Source: Micromonospora sp. MA102 (GTDB lineage: Bacteria > Actinomycetota > Actinomycetes > Mycobacteriales > Micromonosporaceae). Taken from it: 64,000 nt of DNA. The stretch is from NCBI RefSeq assembly GCF_025460765.1, contig NZ_JAMWEG010000001.1, forward strand, positions 434,001 to 498,000. The letters are read 5' to 3'. The notes below the pieces were generated by a model. It did no database searches and was not told the DNA's origin. It saw nothing but the letters and a program-made list of their open reading frames with translations. The translations under genes and the position numbers were made by a program. Shown piece by piece: positions 42,836 to 52,317 of this stretch (positions are counted from its first letter, which is position 1; every line of letters begins with the position of its first letter).

Positions 42836-43948
42836 ATGGACGGACGCTGGGACGGCCTGCGGGCCGAGGTACGCGCGGCAGTCGACGAGCTGGTCACCTC
42901 CGGGCGGGAGACCGGGGTGCAGGTGGCCGCGTACGTGGCGGGCGCGCCGATCGTCGAGGAGCAGGCCGGGCTGGCCGACACCACCACCGGCCGGCCCATG
43001 ACCGCCGACACACCGGTGCACGCCGTGTCCACCGGTAAGGGGCTCACCGCCACCGTCGTGCACGTGCTCGCCGAGCGGGGGCGGCTCGACTACGACCTGC
43101 GCATCGCCGAGGTGTGGCCGGAATTCGCGCGGCACGGCAAGGACGGCATCACGCTGCGGCACGCCCTCACCCACACGGCCGGGCTGCCGACCCTGCCCGC
43201 CGACATCACCCCGGCGGACTTCACCGACTGGGACGGGATGTGCGGGCTGCTCGCCGACGCCGAGCCGCTCTGGGCGCCCGGCGAGCGGCTGGCGTACCAC
43301 GCCTGGACGTGGGGCTGGCTGGTCGGCGAGGTGGTCCGGCGGGTCACCGGCAAGCCCGTCTCGCAGGTGCTGGCCGAGGAGGTGGCCGGGCCGCTCGGCG
43401 TGACCGGCGAGCTGTTCCTCGGCGTGCCGGAGACCGACCTCCCCCGCCTGGCCCGGCTGGAGGACGCCGGCCTGGCCGCCCTCATGACCTGGGCGGGCGC
43501 GAACCTGCCGAACTTCGACGCGGTGGCCCCGCCGCACGTACGCCCGGACGCCACGACCGGCAGCCGCCCCGAGGTGCTCCGCGCCGACGTGCCGGCGGTC
43601 GGCACGATGTCCGCCCGCGCGGTCGCCCGGATGTACGCGGCGCTGCTCGGCCCGGTCGACGGGGTGCGGCTGATCTCGCCGGAACGGCTCCGGGAGGTCT
43701 CCGCCGTGGCGGTGCGCGCCGAGGAGTGGGTGTTCGGGCAGGAGGCGACGTTCGGCCTTGGCTACGCGGTCGACGCCGACGGGTCGTTCGGCACGGCCGG
43801 CAGCGGCGGCAGCCTGGCGTTCGCGTACCCGGAACTGGGGTTGACCGTGGCGGCGGTGCGCAACCGGCTCGGCGCCGGTGACGGCGACCCGATGGAGCGG
43901 CTGCGGGTGCTGGTCCGCGACCGCGTCGCCGCGGAACTCGGCCGCTGA
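42836..43948 (+). CDS. Serine hydrolase of beta-lactamase family (EstB-like)
   Basis: 370 residues. Active-site SxxK in VSTGKGLTA, the Y-containing second motif in LAYHAWTWG (YHA in place of YxN), and a Gly-rich third motif near the end (GSGGSLAF). Class C beta-lactamase/esterase fold without signal peptide, so probably a cytoplasmic esterase. Divergent from rnhA. Confidence 0.85.
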   Translation: MDGRWDGLRAEVRAAVDELVTSGRETGVQVAAYVAGAPIVEEQAGLADTTTGRPMTADTPVHAVSTGKGLTATVVHVLAERGRLDYDLRIAEVWPEFARHGKDGITLRHALTHTAGLPTLPADITPADFTDWDGMCGLLADAEPLWAPGERLAYHAWTWGWLVGEVVRRVTGKPVSQVLAEEVAGPLGVTGELFLGVPETDLPRLARLEDAGLAALMTWAGANLPNFDAVAPPHVRPDATTGSRPEVLRADVPAVGTMSARAVARMYAALLGPVDGVRLISPERLREVSAVAVRAEEWVFGQEATFGLGYAVDADGSFGTAGSGGSLAFAYPELGLTVAAVRNRLGAGDGDPMERLRVLVRDRVAAELGR

Positions 43949-44045
43949 CCGCTGTCGAATCCGCGGCTGTTCGACCCGGCGACGAGCCCGGCGCGTTGCG
44001 GTCGACCGACAGCGTCACCACCACCACGGGCGTCGTGATCGCCCG

Positions 44046-45287
44046 CTACGAACCGGCCTGACCGGCGGCGCGCGGCCCGGCCTCCGGCACGGGGGCCGGG
44101 GCCGGGCCGCGGCCCCACCGGGCGCGCAGCCGGCCGGCCGCGTCGCCGAGCACCGCGCCGGTCATCGGCAGCAGCGGGCTGGACCGCATCACCGCCAGGT
44201 CCTCGGCCGGCGAGGTGACCCCGTCGAGGAAGCGCAGCACCCGCTCCGGCGGGTTCCGGTCGAACAGCCGCTCGAAGAACGCCACCCCGCCGAGGTGCCC
44301 CCGGTCCAGGGCACGCAGCGCCACCGCGTCCATCCACCGGTGCCGCCCGGGATAGGCGGGCGCCGGCACCGGCGGCCGGCCCGCCGCCAGGGCCCGGGCC
44401 ACCTGCTCGGCCTGCCGGAGCATCGCGGAGAACGTGAACCCGGTGGACGGGCGGGTGGCGCCACCCGCGGTGCCGAGCCGGACCACCCGCGGCGACGGGC
44501 GGGGCACGAACGGGCCGTCGGTCATCGGGATCACCCCGTTCTCCACCTCCCGCACCCGCAGCCCGGACAGGTCCAGGCCGAGCAGGCCGGCGTACCCGCG
44601 CAGCGCCGCGTCGTAGCCCGCGTCGGTGAGCACGGCCGGGCCGAACTCGGTGTACTCGACCAGGGCGTACCGGTCGTCGACCGGCAGCACGTAGCCGAAG
44701 GAGACGCCCCGGGCGGGCTGCGGGGTGCGGAAGTCCATGAGCACCGCCCGGCCCGGGTCGAAAGTGGCCCGGTCGGCCGCCAGCCACCAGCCGCGGAAGT
44801 GCTGCAACCAGCTCGTCCGCCCGGGCCGGGCCGGCGGGCGGGGCCGGGAGTCCAGCACCCAGCCGGCGCGGACCAGGGGCCGCCCCTCCGGGTCGTGGAC
44901 GGTCACCCGGTGACCGTCGTCGGCCAGCACGCCGGCCGGCGCGCCGATCCGCACCGCGCCCAGCCGCCGCTCGGCCGCGGCAGCCCGGTCGTAGACCGGG
45001 GCGGAGCGGAGCATGGCGTACCGCAGCGGGGTGAGCGGCAGGACGCGGCGGCCGGCGGGCGTGACCACGTCGACCTCCGACCAGCTCGCGCTCAGCAGCG
45101 GGTCGAGGTCGCCGCCCGGGGCGCCCCAGAACGCCCAGGTGCGGTCCTGGCCGCGCTTGCGTACCGGGTCGACGACGGCGACCCGCAGGCCGGTCACGCC
45201 GTGCCGGTCCAGGGCGGCCAGCACCAGGGAGGCGGCGCCACCACCGCCGACCAGCGCGACGTCGACCTCGACCGGGATGGGATGCAC
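44046..45287 (-). CDS. crtY: Lycopene beta-cyclase (CrtY family)
   Basis: 413 residues: N-terminal FAD dinucleotide-binding VALVGGGGAASLVLAAL, RTWAFWG, WLQHFRGWW, FGYVLPVDDRYALVEYTEF, GGATRPSTGFTF. These match the flavin-dependent lycopene cyclase, which closes the ends of lycopene. C-terminal tail is Ala/Pro-rich. GTG 45287 start. No crtE/B/I gene nearby, so the rest of the carotenoid route must lie elsewhere. Confidence 0.85.
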   Translation of the reverse strand: MHPIPVEVDVALVGGGGAASLVLAALDRHGVTGLRVAVVDPVRKRGQDRTWAFWGAPGGDLDPLLSASWSEVDVVTPAGRRVLPLTPLRYAMLRSAPVYDRAAAAERRLGAVRIGAPAGVLADDGHRVTVHDPEGRPLVRAGWVLDSRPRPPARPGRTSWLQHFRGWWLAADRATFDPGRAVLMDFRTPQPARGVSFGYVLPVDDRYALVEYTEFGPAVLTDAGYDAALRGYAGLLGLDLSGLRVREVENGVIPMTDGPFVPRPSPRVVRLGTAGGATRPSTGFTFSAMLRQAEQVARALAAGRPPVPAPAYPGRHRWMDAVALRALDRGHLGGVAFFERLFDRNPPERVLRFLDGVTSPAEDLAVMRSSPLLPMTGAVLGDAAGRLRARWGRGPAPAPVPEAGPRAAGQAGS

Positions 45288-45393
45288 CCGCCCACGCTGC
45301 CACACCCCCGGGTGGGCCGCCGCCCGGGACCCGCCGTCCCGGGCCCGGCGCGCCGCGTAGATTCGCAGGGGATCATCGAGGACGGGGGACGGC

Positions 45394-46452
45394 ATGGCGC
45401 AGGCGCCGCTGCGGGTGGGGTTGCTGGGATACGGGATCGCCGGGCGGGTGTTCCACGCCCCCCTGGTCGCCGCCACGCCCGGCCTACGGCTGCACGCGGT
45501 GGTCACCCGGGACCCGGAGCGCCGCGCGCAGGTCCACGCCGAGCACCCGGACGCCCGGGTGCTCGACGACGCCGACCAGCTCTGGCGGGCCGCCGACACG
45601 TTCGACCTCGTCGTGGTGGCCACGCCGAACCGGCAGCACGTGCCGATGGCCCGGGCGGCCGTGGCGGCCGGGCTGCCGGTGGTGGTCGACAAGCCGCTCG
45701 CGCCGACCGCCGCCGAGGGGCGCGCGCTGGTCGCGGAGGCGGCCGCCGCCGGCGTGCCGCTGACCGCGTTCCAGAACCGCCGCTGGGACGGCGACTTCCT
45801 GACCGTGCGCCGGCTGGTCGAGGCCGGCGAGCTGGGCCGGGTGGCCCGCTTCGAGTCCCGGTTCGAGCGGTGGCGGCCGGCCATCAAGCCCGGCTGGCGG
45901 GAGAGCGCCGCGCCCGGCGAGGCCGGCGGCGCCCTGTTCGACCTCGGCGCCCACCTGGTGGACCAGGCGGTGCGGCTGTTCGGCCCGGTGCAGCGGGTCT
46001 ACGCCGAGGTGGACCGGCGCCGGCCGGGCGCCGAGGTGGACGACGACGCGTTCGTCGCGCTCACCCACGCCGGCGGGGTCCGCTCCCACCTGTGGATGAG
46101 CGCCGTGACCGCCCAGCTCGGCCCGCGCTTCCGGGTGCTCGGCGACCGCGCCGCCTACACGACGTACGGCCTGGACCCGCAGGAGGCGGCGCTGCGCGAC
46201 GGCGGCCGGCCCGGCACGCCCGGCTGGGGCGAGGTCGACCCCGACCGGTACGGCCGGCTCGGCGCCGACGGCGAACTGCGGGCGGTGCCCACCGAGGCGG
46301 GCCGCTATCAGGACTTCTACGCGCAACTGGCGGCGGCGCTGCGGGACGGCGCCCCGCTGCCGGTGGACCCGATGGACTCGGTCGGGGTGGTCGAGCTGAT
46401 CGAACTGGCGCACCAGGCGGCCGCTCAGGGCGTGACCCTGCCGGTGCCCTGA
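45394..46452 (+). CDS. Gfo/Idh/MocA-family oxidoreductase
   Basis: 352 residues: Rossmann GYGIAGRVFHAPL, NAD-binding PNRQHVPMARAAVAAG, catalytic DKPLAPTAAEG, then the C-terminal alpha/beta domain with GALFDLGAHLVDQ. NAD(P)-dependent sugar or inositol dehydrogenase-like. Divergent from crtY and 7 bases from the convergent MFS stop. Confidence 0.88.
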   Translation: MAQAPLRVGLLGYGIAGRVFHAPLVAATPGLRLHAVVTRDPERRAQVHAEHPDARVLDDADQLWRAADTFDLVVVATPNRQHVPMARAAVAAGLPVVVDKPLAPTAAEGRALVAEAAAAGVPLTAFQNRRWDGDFLTVRRLVEAGELGRVARFESRFERWRPAIKPGWRESAAPGEAGGALFDLGAHLVDQAVRLFGPVQRVYAEVDRRRPGAEVDDDAFVALTHAGGVRSHLWMSAVTAQLGPRFRVLGDRAAYTTYGLDPQEAALRDGGRPGTPGWGEVDPDRYGRLGADGELRAVPTEAGRYQDFYAQLAAALRDGAPLPVDPMDSVGVVELIELAHQAAAQGVTLPVP

Positions 46453-46459
46453 GGCCCGC

Positions 46460-47725
46460 TCAGGCGACCGTCGCCGGGGTGTCCCGGCCGTCCGGGGCCG
46501 GGTCGGCGTACGCGGCGGCAACGGTGGCCCGGTCGAACACCCGCCAGGTCATACCGATCACCGCGACGGCCACCACGAGCCCCACCCAGTAGGGCGCGGT
46601 GATCCCGAACCGGTCGGCGAGCACCCCGCCGAGCAGCGCCCCGACGCAGTTGCCACCCGCCGCGACGAACAGGGTGGTGCTGCCCACCCGGCCCATCAGC
46701 GCGGGCGGGGTGAGCCGCTGGCGCAGCGAGTTCGCGACGATGTTCCACAACGCGCTGTGCACCCCGAAGGCGAACAGCGCCACCCCGACCACCACGGCGC
46801 TGCGCGAGGCGGCCAGGGCCAGGTGCAGGCCGGCCTCGATGAGCAGGCCCACCCGCACGGTCCAGGTGGCGGTGATGGTGGCGATCAGCCGGTCGCCGAC
46901 CGCCGACCCGAGCAGCCCGCCCACGGCCATGCAGGTGAACAGCGCCCCGTAGCCGACCGAGCCGAGGCCGAGCCGGTCGGTGGCGAGCAGCACCAGCACC
47001 GCGAGGGCGGCGGTCAGCGTGACGTTCAGCAGCCCGATCAACAGGGCCATGGTGCGCAGCAGCCGCTGGGACAACAGCCAGCGGAACCCCTCGGCGACCT
47101 CCGCGCGGACCGAGCGGCGCCCGCCCGCACCCGGCGCGCCCCGGTACGACCCGGCGAGCAGCCCGACGAGGACGGCGCTGAGGGCGTACGTGCCGGCGTT
47201 CACGGCGAACGGGATCGCCGCGGCCAGCACGAAGAGGAAGCCGCCGAGCGGCCCGGCGACCATGTTCTGCATGATCTGGGTGCCCCCGCCCAGCCAGCCG
47301 TTGGCCCGCTCCAGCCGGGACCGGGGCACCACGGCCGGCACGACCGCCTGGGCCGCGGTGCGGAACACCACCTCGCCGGTGTTGACCACGAACAGCACCG
47401 CGTAGAGCAGCGGCACCCCGGCCCGGTCGGTGACCAGCGCGGCCGCCAGCACGGCCAGCACGGCCACCCGCACCCAGTCGATGACCACCATGAGCCGGCG
47501 CCGGTCCACCCGGTCCACCAGCACCCCGCCGGGCAGCGCGAACAGCAACCAGGGCAGCCACGCCACCGCGGCGCCGGCCGACACGGTCAACGGGTCGTCG
47601 GTCTGCGAGGCCACGTAGAGCGGGGCGGCCACGGTGGCCATGCCGCTGCCCAGCGCCGACATGGTGCTGGCCGTCCAGAGCCGGGCGAACCGCCCGTCGA
47701 GCCGATCCCCCGCCGTCCCCGTCAC
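46460..47725 (-). CDS. MFS transporter (MFS_3/enterobactin-exporter type)
   Basis: 421 residues, twelve membrane segments; DRLDGRFARLWTASTMSALGSGM start, and DRVDRRRLMVVIDWVR after TM2 are typical of the EntS-like efflux branch. Likely drug or siderophore export; substrate unknown. Confidence 0.85.
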   Translation of the reverse strand: MTGTAGDRLDGRFARLWTASTMSALGSGMATVAAPLYVASQTDDPLTVSAGAAVAWLPWLLFALPGGVLVDRVDRRRLMVVIDWVRVAVLAVLAAALVTDRAGVPLLYAVLFVVNTGEVVFRTAAQAVVPAVVPRSRLERANGWLGGGTQIMQNMVAGPLGGFLFVLAAAIPFAVNAGTYALSAVLVGLLAGSYRGAPGAGGRRSVRAEVAEGFRWLLSQRLLRTMALLIGLLNVTLTAALAVLVLLATDRLGLGSVGYGALFTCMAVGGLLGSAVGDRLIATITATWTVRVGLLIEAGLHLALAASRSAVVVGVALFAFGVHSALWNIVANSLRQRLTPPALMGRVGSTTLFVAAGGNCVGALLGGVLADRFGITAPYWVGLVVAVAVIGMTWRVFDRATVAAAYADPAPDGRDTPATVA

Positions 47726-47788
47726 GGCGAGCGAACCTACCAGGGGTCGAGTGCTACCCGAACCGGGTTTCCGCGCGTCCCGCCCCGG

Positions 47789-48805
47789 TCACCGGCGGCC
47801 GTCGACCCGATCGCCGGCATCGCCGAAGACCCAGCCGCTGGTCTGCCCGATGAAGTCGGCGGGGAAGCCCAGCTCGATCTCGGTGGTGGCGGTGAGTCGC
47901 CGGACCGCCTCGTCGGGAAGGTCGACGTCGAGCACCCCGAGATTGTCGGTGAGCTGCTCGACGGAGCGTGCGCCGACGATCGGGTGCACGGCGCGTGAGC
48001 GGGCGCGTAGCCAGGCCAGGGCGACCTGCGACGGGGTGGCGCCGAGCTCGTCGGCGACCTCCTGGACGGCGCGGGCCGCCGCGTGGTCGCGCTCGGTGAG
48101 GGTGGCGGTGGCCAGGCGAGCGCTGTCGGCCGCCTCGCGCCGCGTGTACTTGCCGGAGAGGATGCCACCGGCGAGCGGGCTCCACGCCGCCACGGTCATC
48201 CCGCTCGCCTCGGCCATCGGCAGCAGCTCCCGCTCGGCGTCCCGGTTGAGCAGGCTGTAGGGCACCTGGAGCCCGGCGAACGGCGTCCACCCGCGCCACT
48301 CGGCCAGCACGTTGGCCCGCGACACCACCCAGGCCGGGGTGTCGGAGATGCCGACGTAGAGGATCTTGCCGGCGCGGACCGCGTCGTCGAGTGCCCGCAT
48401 GGTCTCCTCGACCGGGGTGTGCCGGTCCCACAGATGCACCCAGTACAGGTCGATGTAGTCGGTACGCAGCCGCCGCAGGCTGGTCTCCAGCGACAGCACC
48501 AGGTTCTTGCGGTGGTTGCCGGCGGCATTGGGGTCACCGCTGTCGCGGGAGACGGTGTATTTCGTGGCCAGCACGAACCGGTCCCGGCGGCCGGTCAGCA
48601 GCTCGCCGAGGAACTCCTCGCTGGCGCCCGCGCGGTAGTTGATCGCCGTGTCCACCACATTGCCGCCCGCGTCGGCGTACCGGTCGAGCATCCGGCGGCA
48701 CTCGTCCAGCGGCGCGCCCACGCCACCCTGCTCGCCGAAGGTCATCGCTCCGAGGAACAGCTCGGACACGCGCAGGCCGGTGTTGCCCAGGAGTCGATAC
48801 CGCAT
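47789..48805 (-). CDS. Aldo/keto reductase
   Basis: 338 residues of the AKR TIM barrel: catalytic Asp and Tyr in DTAINYRAG, Lys in LATKYTV, His in YWVHLWD, and C-terminal NADPH-binding VHPIVGARSVEQL. Reduces a carbonyl compound; substrate unknown. It lies upstream of the MFS gene on the same strand. Confidence 0.9.
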   Translation of the reverse strand: MRYRLLGNTGLRVSELFLGAMTFGEQGGVGAPLDECRRMLDRYADAGGNVVDTAINYRAGASEEFLGELLTGRRDRFVLATKYTVSRDSGDPNAAGNHRKNLVLSLETSLRRLRTDYIDLYWVHLWDRHTPVEETMRALDDAVRAGKILYVGISDTPAWVVSRANVLAEWRGWTPFAGLQVPYSLLNRDAERELLPMAEASGMTVAAWSPLAGGILSGKYTRREAADSARLATATLTERDHAAARAVQEVADELGATPSQVALAWLRARSRAVHPIVGARSVEQLTDNLGVLDVDLPDEAVRRLTATTEIELGFPADFIGQTSGWVFGDAGDRVDGRR

Positions 48806-48884
48806 GGACCCAGACCCTAGCGTCCACTGTGCCCGTCAGGGGGCCCCGGCGATCCGGCTGCCGCCCCCGTGCGGCGAGCGAACC

Positions 48885-48926
48885 CACCGGCCGGGCCGAG
48901 GTGGTTCCCGGTCGGCCCGGCCGGTG
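48885..48926 (-). terminator. Hairpin terminator of VOC gene
   Basis: Perfect 15-bp inverted repeat (48885-48899 with 48912-48926), 12-base loop, starting 10 bases beyond the stop at 48937. Confidence 0.85.
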
Positions 48927-48936
48927 AGCATCCCGG

Positions 48937-49311
48937 CTACAGGTACGGGCGGGTGATCAACTCGATCGCGTGGCCCGCGGGATCCTTGAAGTAGACACCG
49001 CGACCACCGTGCTCATTGTTGGTCTCGCCGGCACGGCGCATCTGCGGATCGGCCCAGTGGGTGATGCCGCGGTCACACAGCCGCCGATACGCCCGGTCGA
49101 ACAGATCCTCGTCGACCAGGAAGGCGTAGTGCTGCATCTGGATCTCCACCGGCGGCTCGGCGAACTGGAGCAGCACGCCACCGTCGAGCTGGATGTTGGT
49201 GAACACGCCCCAGGACGGGGCTTCGGGAAGTTCCAGCAGCTCCCGGAAGAATCGGGCCGACTCCTCGCGGTCCTTGGCGGCGATGATGGTGTGGTTGAAC
49301 GTGACTGTCAT
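48937..49311 (-). CDS. VOC superfamily (glyoxalase-fold) protein
   Basis: 124 residues: MTVTFNHTIIAAKD start, paired modules with AFLVDEDLFDRAYRRL and GRGVYFKDPAGHAIELITR. Metal ligands His and Glu at usual positions (NHT, HYA, HAIE) look present, so an enzyme is likely. ATG 49311 is chosen for a GAGG site; an upstream GTG lacks one. Own terminator downstream. Confidence 0.8.
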   Translation of the reverse strand: MTVTFNHTIIAAKDREESARFFRELLELPEAPSWGVFTNIQLDGGVLLQFAEPPVEIQMQHYAFLVDEDLFDRAYRRLCDRGITHWADPQMRRAGETNNEHGGRGVYFKDPAGHAIELITRPYL

Positions 49312-49556
49312 TCGGCTGACCTCGCTGTTGTTCGGCACTGGACGGGACCTGTCGCGCGAAGGCGCGTGGAGGCCCGCGTGCCGGACCGAGGGGGTGCCTG
49401 CTCCGCACCCGCCCGGCGATCAGCCGTCCACCGGGTCGCCGATCCGTGCGTGGCGTGGCGCCAGTCCGGTGTTCACGGTCGACGACGCTACGCGAAGCGA
49501 TCAACTCCGGCAACGGCGCAGCGCCGGCCCGGTCGCCGGGCATGAGAAGATCACCC

Positions 49557-50078
49557 ATGCCCGTCACGAACCCCTGGCTCGCCGGCCCCTCCCCCACCGC
49601 CCGCCTCGACCGGAGCCGGCTGGAGGAGCGCATCCTCCACCTGTTCTCCACGCAGAACATGTGCGTGCTGGCCACCACCGGCCCGGACGGCCCGCTGGCC
49701 ACCCCGGTGCGCTACTTCCACCTGGACTTCACCCTGATGTTCACGGCCGTCGCCGACTCGCCGAAGATGCGCAACCTCGCCGCCGACCCGCGTGTCTCGG
49801 TCGGGATCTTCGCGCCCCTGATCGGCCAGGCCAGCAGCCGTGGCGCGCAGGTCTTCGGCCGGGCCCGGGTGCTGCACCCCGGTGACGCGGATTTCGACCA
49901 CCACTGGCCGGCGTACCGGTGGCAGTCCGACCACGTGGAGCGGTCCCGGCCGCTGGACGAGCCGCCGTCCGGGCCGCTCGTGGTGGTGCCGGCGGAGCGG
50001 ATCGTCTACACCGAGCACTGGCTGCGCCGCGAGGGCTACGCGCCCCGGCAGTTCTGGCGGGCCGTCGGCCCCCGCTGA
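49557..50078 (+). CDS. PPOX-class flavin/F420-binding protein
   Basis: 173 residues with the pyridoxamine phosphate oxidase-like split barrel: CVLATTGPDGPLATPVRYFH, KMRNLAADPRVSVGI, GRARVLHP. Binds FMN, F420 or heme by family. ATG 49557 has GAGAAG; an ATG at 49542 is possible. Located just upstream of pncB but separated by 93 bases. Confidence 0.8.
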   Translation: MPVTNPWLAGPSPTARLDRSRLEERILHLFSTQNMCVLATTGPDGPLATPVRYFHLDFTLMFTAVADSPKMRNLAADPRVSVGIFAPLIGQASSRGAQVFGRARVLHPGDADFDHHWPAYRWQSDHVERSRPLDEPPSGPLVVVPAERIVYTEHWLRREGYAPRQFWRAVGPR

Positions 50079-50171
50079 GCCGCCGGCGGCCACCGCCCGC
50101 GGCGGATCTCCCGTTTCCGGTACGCCTCGCCACCGGATGGATCACAGTGGGGGCGTGGCGGAGGAGGTGGC

Positions 50172-51512
50172 ATGACGGGACTGCGGACCGACCTGTACGA
50201 GCTGCGGATGGCGGCCAGCTACCTGCGCCGGGACATGACGGAGCACGCCACGTTCAGCCTCTTCGTCCGCCGGCTGCCGCACCGGCGCGGCTTCCTGGTC
50301 GCCGCGGGGCTGGCCGAGGCCCTGGCGTTCCTGGAGAGCTTCGTCTTCGACGACGCCGCGCTGGGCTACCTGCGCGACGTCGTCGGGTTCGACCAGCCGG
50401 CCCTGACGGCGCTGGCCGGGCTGCGGTTCACCGGGGACGTGTGGGCCGTGCCGGAGGGTCGCGTGGTCTTCGCCGACGAGCCGCTGCTGGAGGTCACCGC
50501 GCCGATCGCGGAGGCGCAGCTGGTGGAGACCGCCGTGCTGAACCTGATCACGTTCCACACCACGGTGGCCACCAAGGCGGCCCGCTGCCGGCTCGCCGCC
50601 GCCGGCGCGCAGCTGATCGACTTCGCGTTCCGCCGCACCCACGGCATCGAGGCCGGCGCCGGGGTGGCGCGGGCGTCGGCCATCGCCGGCTTCGCCGCGA
50701 CCAGCGACGTCGAGGCCGCCATGCGGTACGGGCTCGCCCCGTCCGGGACGATGGCCCACTCGTACGTGGAGGCGTTCCCCGACGAGCGTGCGGCGTTCCG
50801 TGCGTTCGCCGCCGACTTCCCGACCAACCCGATCTTCCTGGTCGACACCTACGACACGCCGGCGGGAGTCCGGGCCGCCGTCGACGTCGTCACCGAACTC
50901 GGGTTGACCGGCCCGGTCGGCGTGCGGCTCGACTCCGGGGACCTCGGGGCGCTGGCCCGGCAGGCCCGGGCGATCCTGGACGCCGCCGGGCTGCGGCAGG
51001 CCACGATCATCGCCAGCGGCAGCCTCGACGAGGATGTCATCGCGGGCCTCGTGGCGCAGGGCGCACCCATCGACGGGTACGGCGTGGGCACCAGGATGGG
51101 CGTCTCGTACGACGCGCCGTCGCTGGACAGCGCCTACAAGCTGGTCGCCTACGGCGACCGGCCGGTGCTGAAGCTGTCCCCGGGCAAGGCCACGCTGCCC
51201 GCCGCCAAGCAGGTCTTCCGTGATCCCACCGGCGGGGCGGGCGATGTGGTGGGGCTGCGCGACGAGCCACCACCGGGCGACCGGGAGCCGCTGCTGGTGC
51301 CGGTCATGCGCGGTGGCCGCCTGCTCGACCCCACCGACCCGGCCGAGGCGGTTCGCGCCGCCCGTGCCCGCTTCGACGCCGATCTCGCCTGGCTACCGGA
51401 GCCGGCCCGCCGGCTGGCCGACCCGACGCCGCTGACCGCGACGGTCAGCCCGGCGCTGGCGGCACTGCACGAGCGGGTGGCCGCACGGCTCGGGCGCGGT
51501 CAGGCGCAGTGA
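50172..51512 (+). CDS. pncB: Nicotinate phosphoribosyltransferase
   Basis: 446 residues: TDLYELRMAASYLR start, RRLPHRRGFLVAAGL, FAFRRTHG (active-site His), SGTMAHSY, RLDSGDL and YGVGTRMGVSYDAP. Makes nicotinate mononucleotide from nicotinate, PRPP and ATP in NAD salvage. ATG 50172 has a strong GAGGAGG site. Confidence 0.93.
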   Translation: MTGLRTDLYELRMAASYLRRDMTEHATFSLFVRRLPHRRGFLVAAGLAEALAFLESFVFDDAALGYLRDVVGFDQPALTALAGLRFTGDVWAVPEGRVVFADEPLLEVTAPIAEAQLVETAVLNLITFHTTVATKAARCRLAAAGAQLIDFAFRRTHGIEAGAGVARASAIAGFAATSDVEAAMRYGLAPSGTMAHSYVEAFPDERAAFRAFAADFPTNPIFLVDTYDTPAGVRAAVDVVTELGLTGPVGVRLDSGDLGALARQARAILDAAGLRQATIIASGSLDEDVIAGLVAQGAPIDGYGVGTRMGVSYDAPSLDSAYKLVAYGDRPVLKLSPGKATLPAAKQVFRDPTGGAGDVVGLRDEPPPGDREPLLVPVMRGGRLLDPTDPAEAVRAARARFDADLAWLPEPARRLADPTPLTATVSPALAALHERVAARLGRGQAQ

Positions 51513-51765
51513 CCGTCAGGGTGGTAGCCCGGTAATCCTCCAGGATCCACTCCGGCTCACCGAGGTGGCGGGCACCTTCCCATCGCCGCTATGCCCGGCT
51601 CTCCAGCGTTGATCATGCCCGTCACCGCACTGCCGGCGCCGACATCGCGGCCAAACAAATAGCTCCAGGCGGTAAACCGTACGCGCGTGGGCGGCAACTT
51701 ACGGATGACGACAACCTCGCAGGCCTGCGGAAGTCGGCAGACATCCACGACGAGCGGAGAGACGC

Positions 51766-52293
51766 GTGTCTCCTAGAATTTCCATTGTCGGATTTCGACG
51801 GACTCGCCTGGTTGCCGCAGTTCTCGCCTGCGCGCTGGCTGGCACAGCCGGTGCCGTCATCACAGGACACGAACCGGCCGCCAATGCCAGCGAGCAGAAG
51901 AACGGTGGCAAGCGTCACCGGGTGGTGACCTCGCCGGACGCCCCGGCCGCGATAGGTCCGTACTCCCAGGCCATAGCTGTGGGAGACACCCTTTACCTGT
52001 CCGGCCAGCTTCCCATCGACCCGGTCACGAACAAGCTCCTGGCGGGTGCGTCCATCGAGGACCAGACGCGCCAGGTCCTGAGGAACCTGGATGCGGTGCT
52101 GCGGGCCGGTGGAATGACCCTGGACAACATCGTCAGCACCACGGTCTATGTGGCAGACCTCAACGAGTTCGCCCGCTTCAACACCGCGTACGCCGAATTC
52201 TTCGGCAGTAAGCCGCCGGCCCGGGCCACCGTCCAGGTGGCGCGGGTGCCGCAGGACGCCAAGGTCGAGATCTCCGCAATCGCGGTGCGCTGA
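51766..52293 (+). CDS. Exported RidA-family imine deaminase
   Basis: 175 residues. The first ~42 are a signal peptide with twin Arg (GFRRTRL), a hydrophobic core and an ANA cleavage site. The rest is a full RidA domain: GPYSQA (Tyr66), YLSGQ (Ser79), PARATVQV (Arg153) and VEIS (Glu169) match the catalytic Y, S, R and E. RidA hydrolyses reactive enamines/imines released by PLP enzymes, normally in the cytosol. Export is unusual. It is the first gene of a pair with a Tat-exported PLP enzyme, 24 bases apart. GTG 51766 has GGAGAG. Confidence 0.85.
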   Translation: MSPRISIVGFRRTRLVAAVLACALAGTAGAVITGHEPAANASEQKNGGKRHRVVTSPDAPAAIGPYSQAIAVGDTLYLSGQLPIDPVTNKLLAGASIEDQTRQVLRNLDAVLRAGGMTLDNIVSTTVYVADLNEFARFNTAYAEFFGSKPPARATVQVARVPQDAKVEISAIAVR

Positions 52294-52317
52294 CTTCACC
52301 AAGAAGGGGGACACACT

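Noticed and set aside
43950..44014. Inverted repeat CGCTGTCG/CGACAGCG as a terminator between the serine hydrolase and crtY
   Set aside because: Arms are only 8 bp with a loop near 50 bases; too weak to call.
51557..51748. 63-codon minus-strand frame upstream of the exported RidA gene
   Set aside because: No ribosome-binding site and no recognisable features; the segment is more likely the promoter region of the RidA operon.
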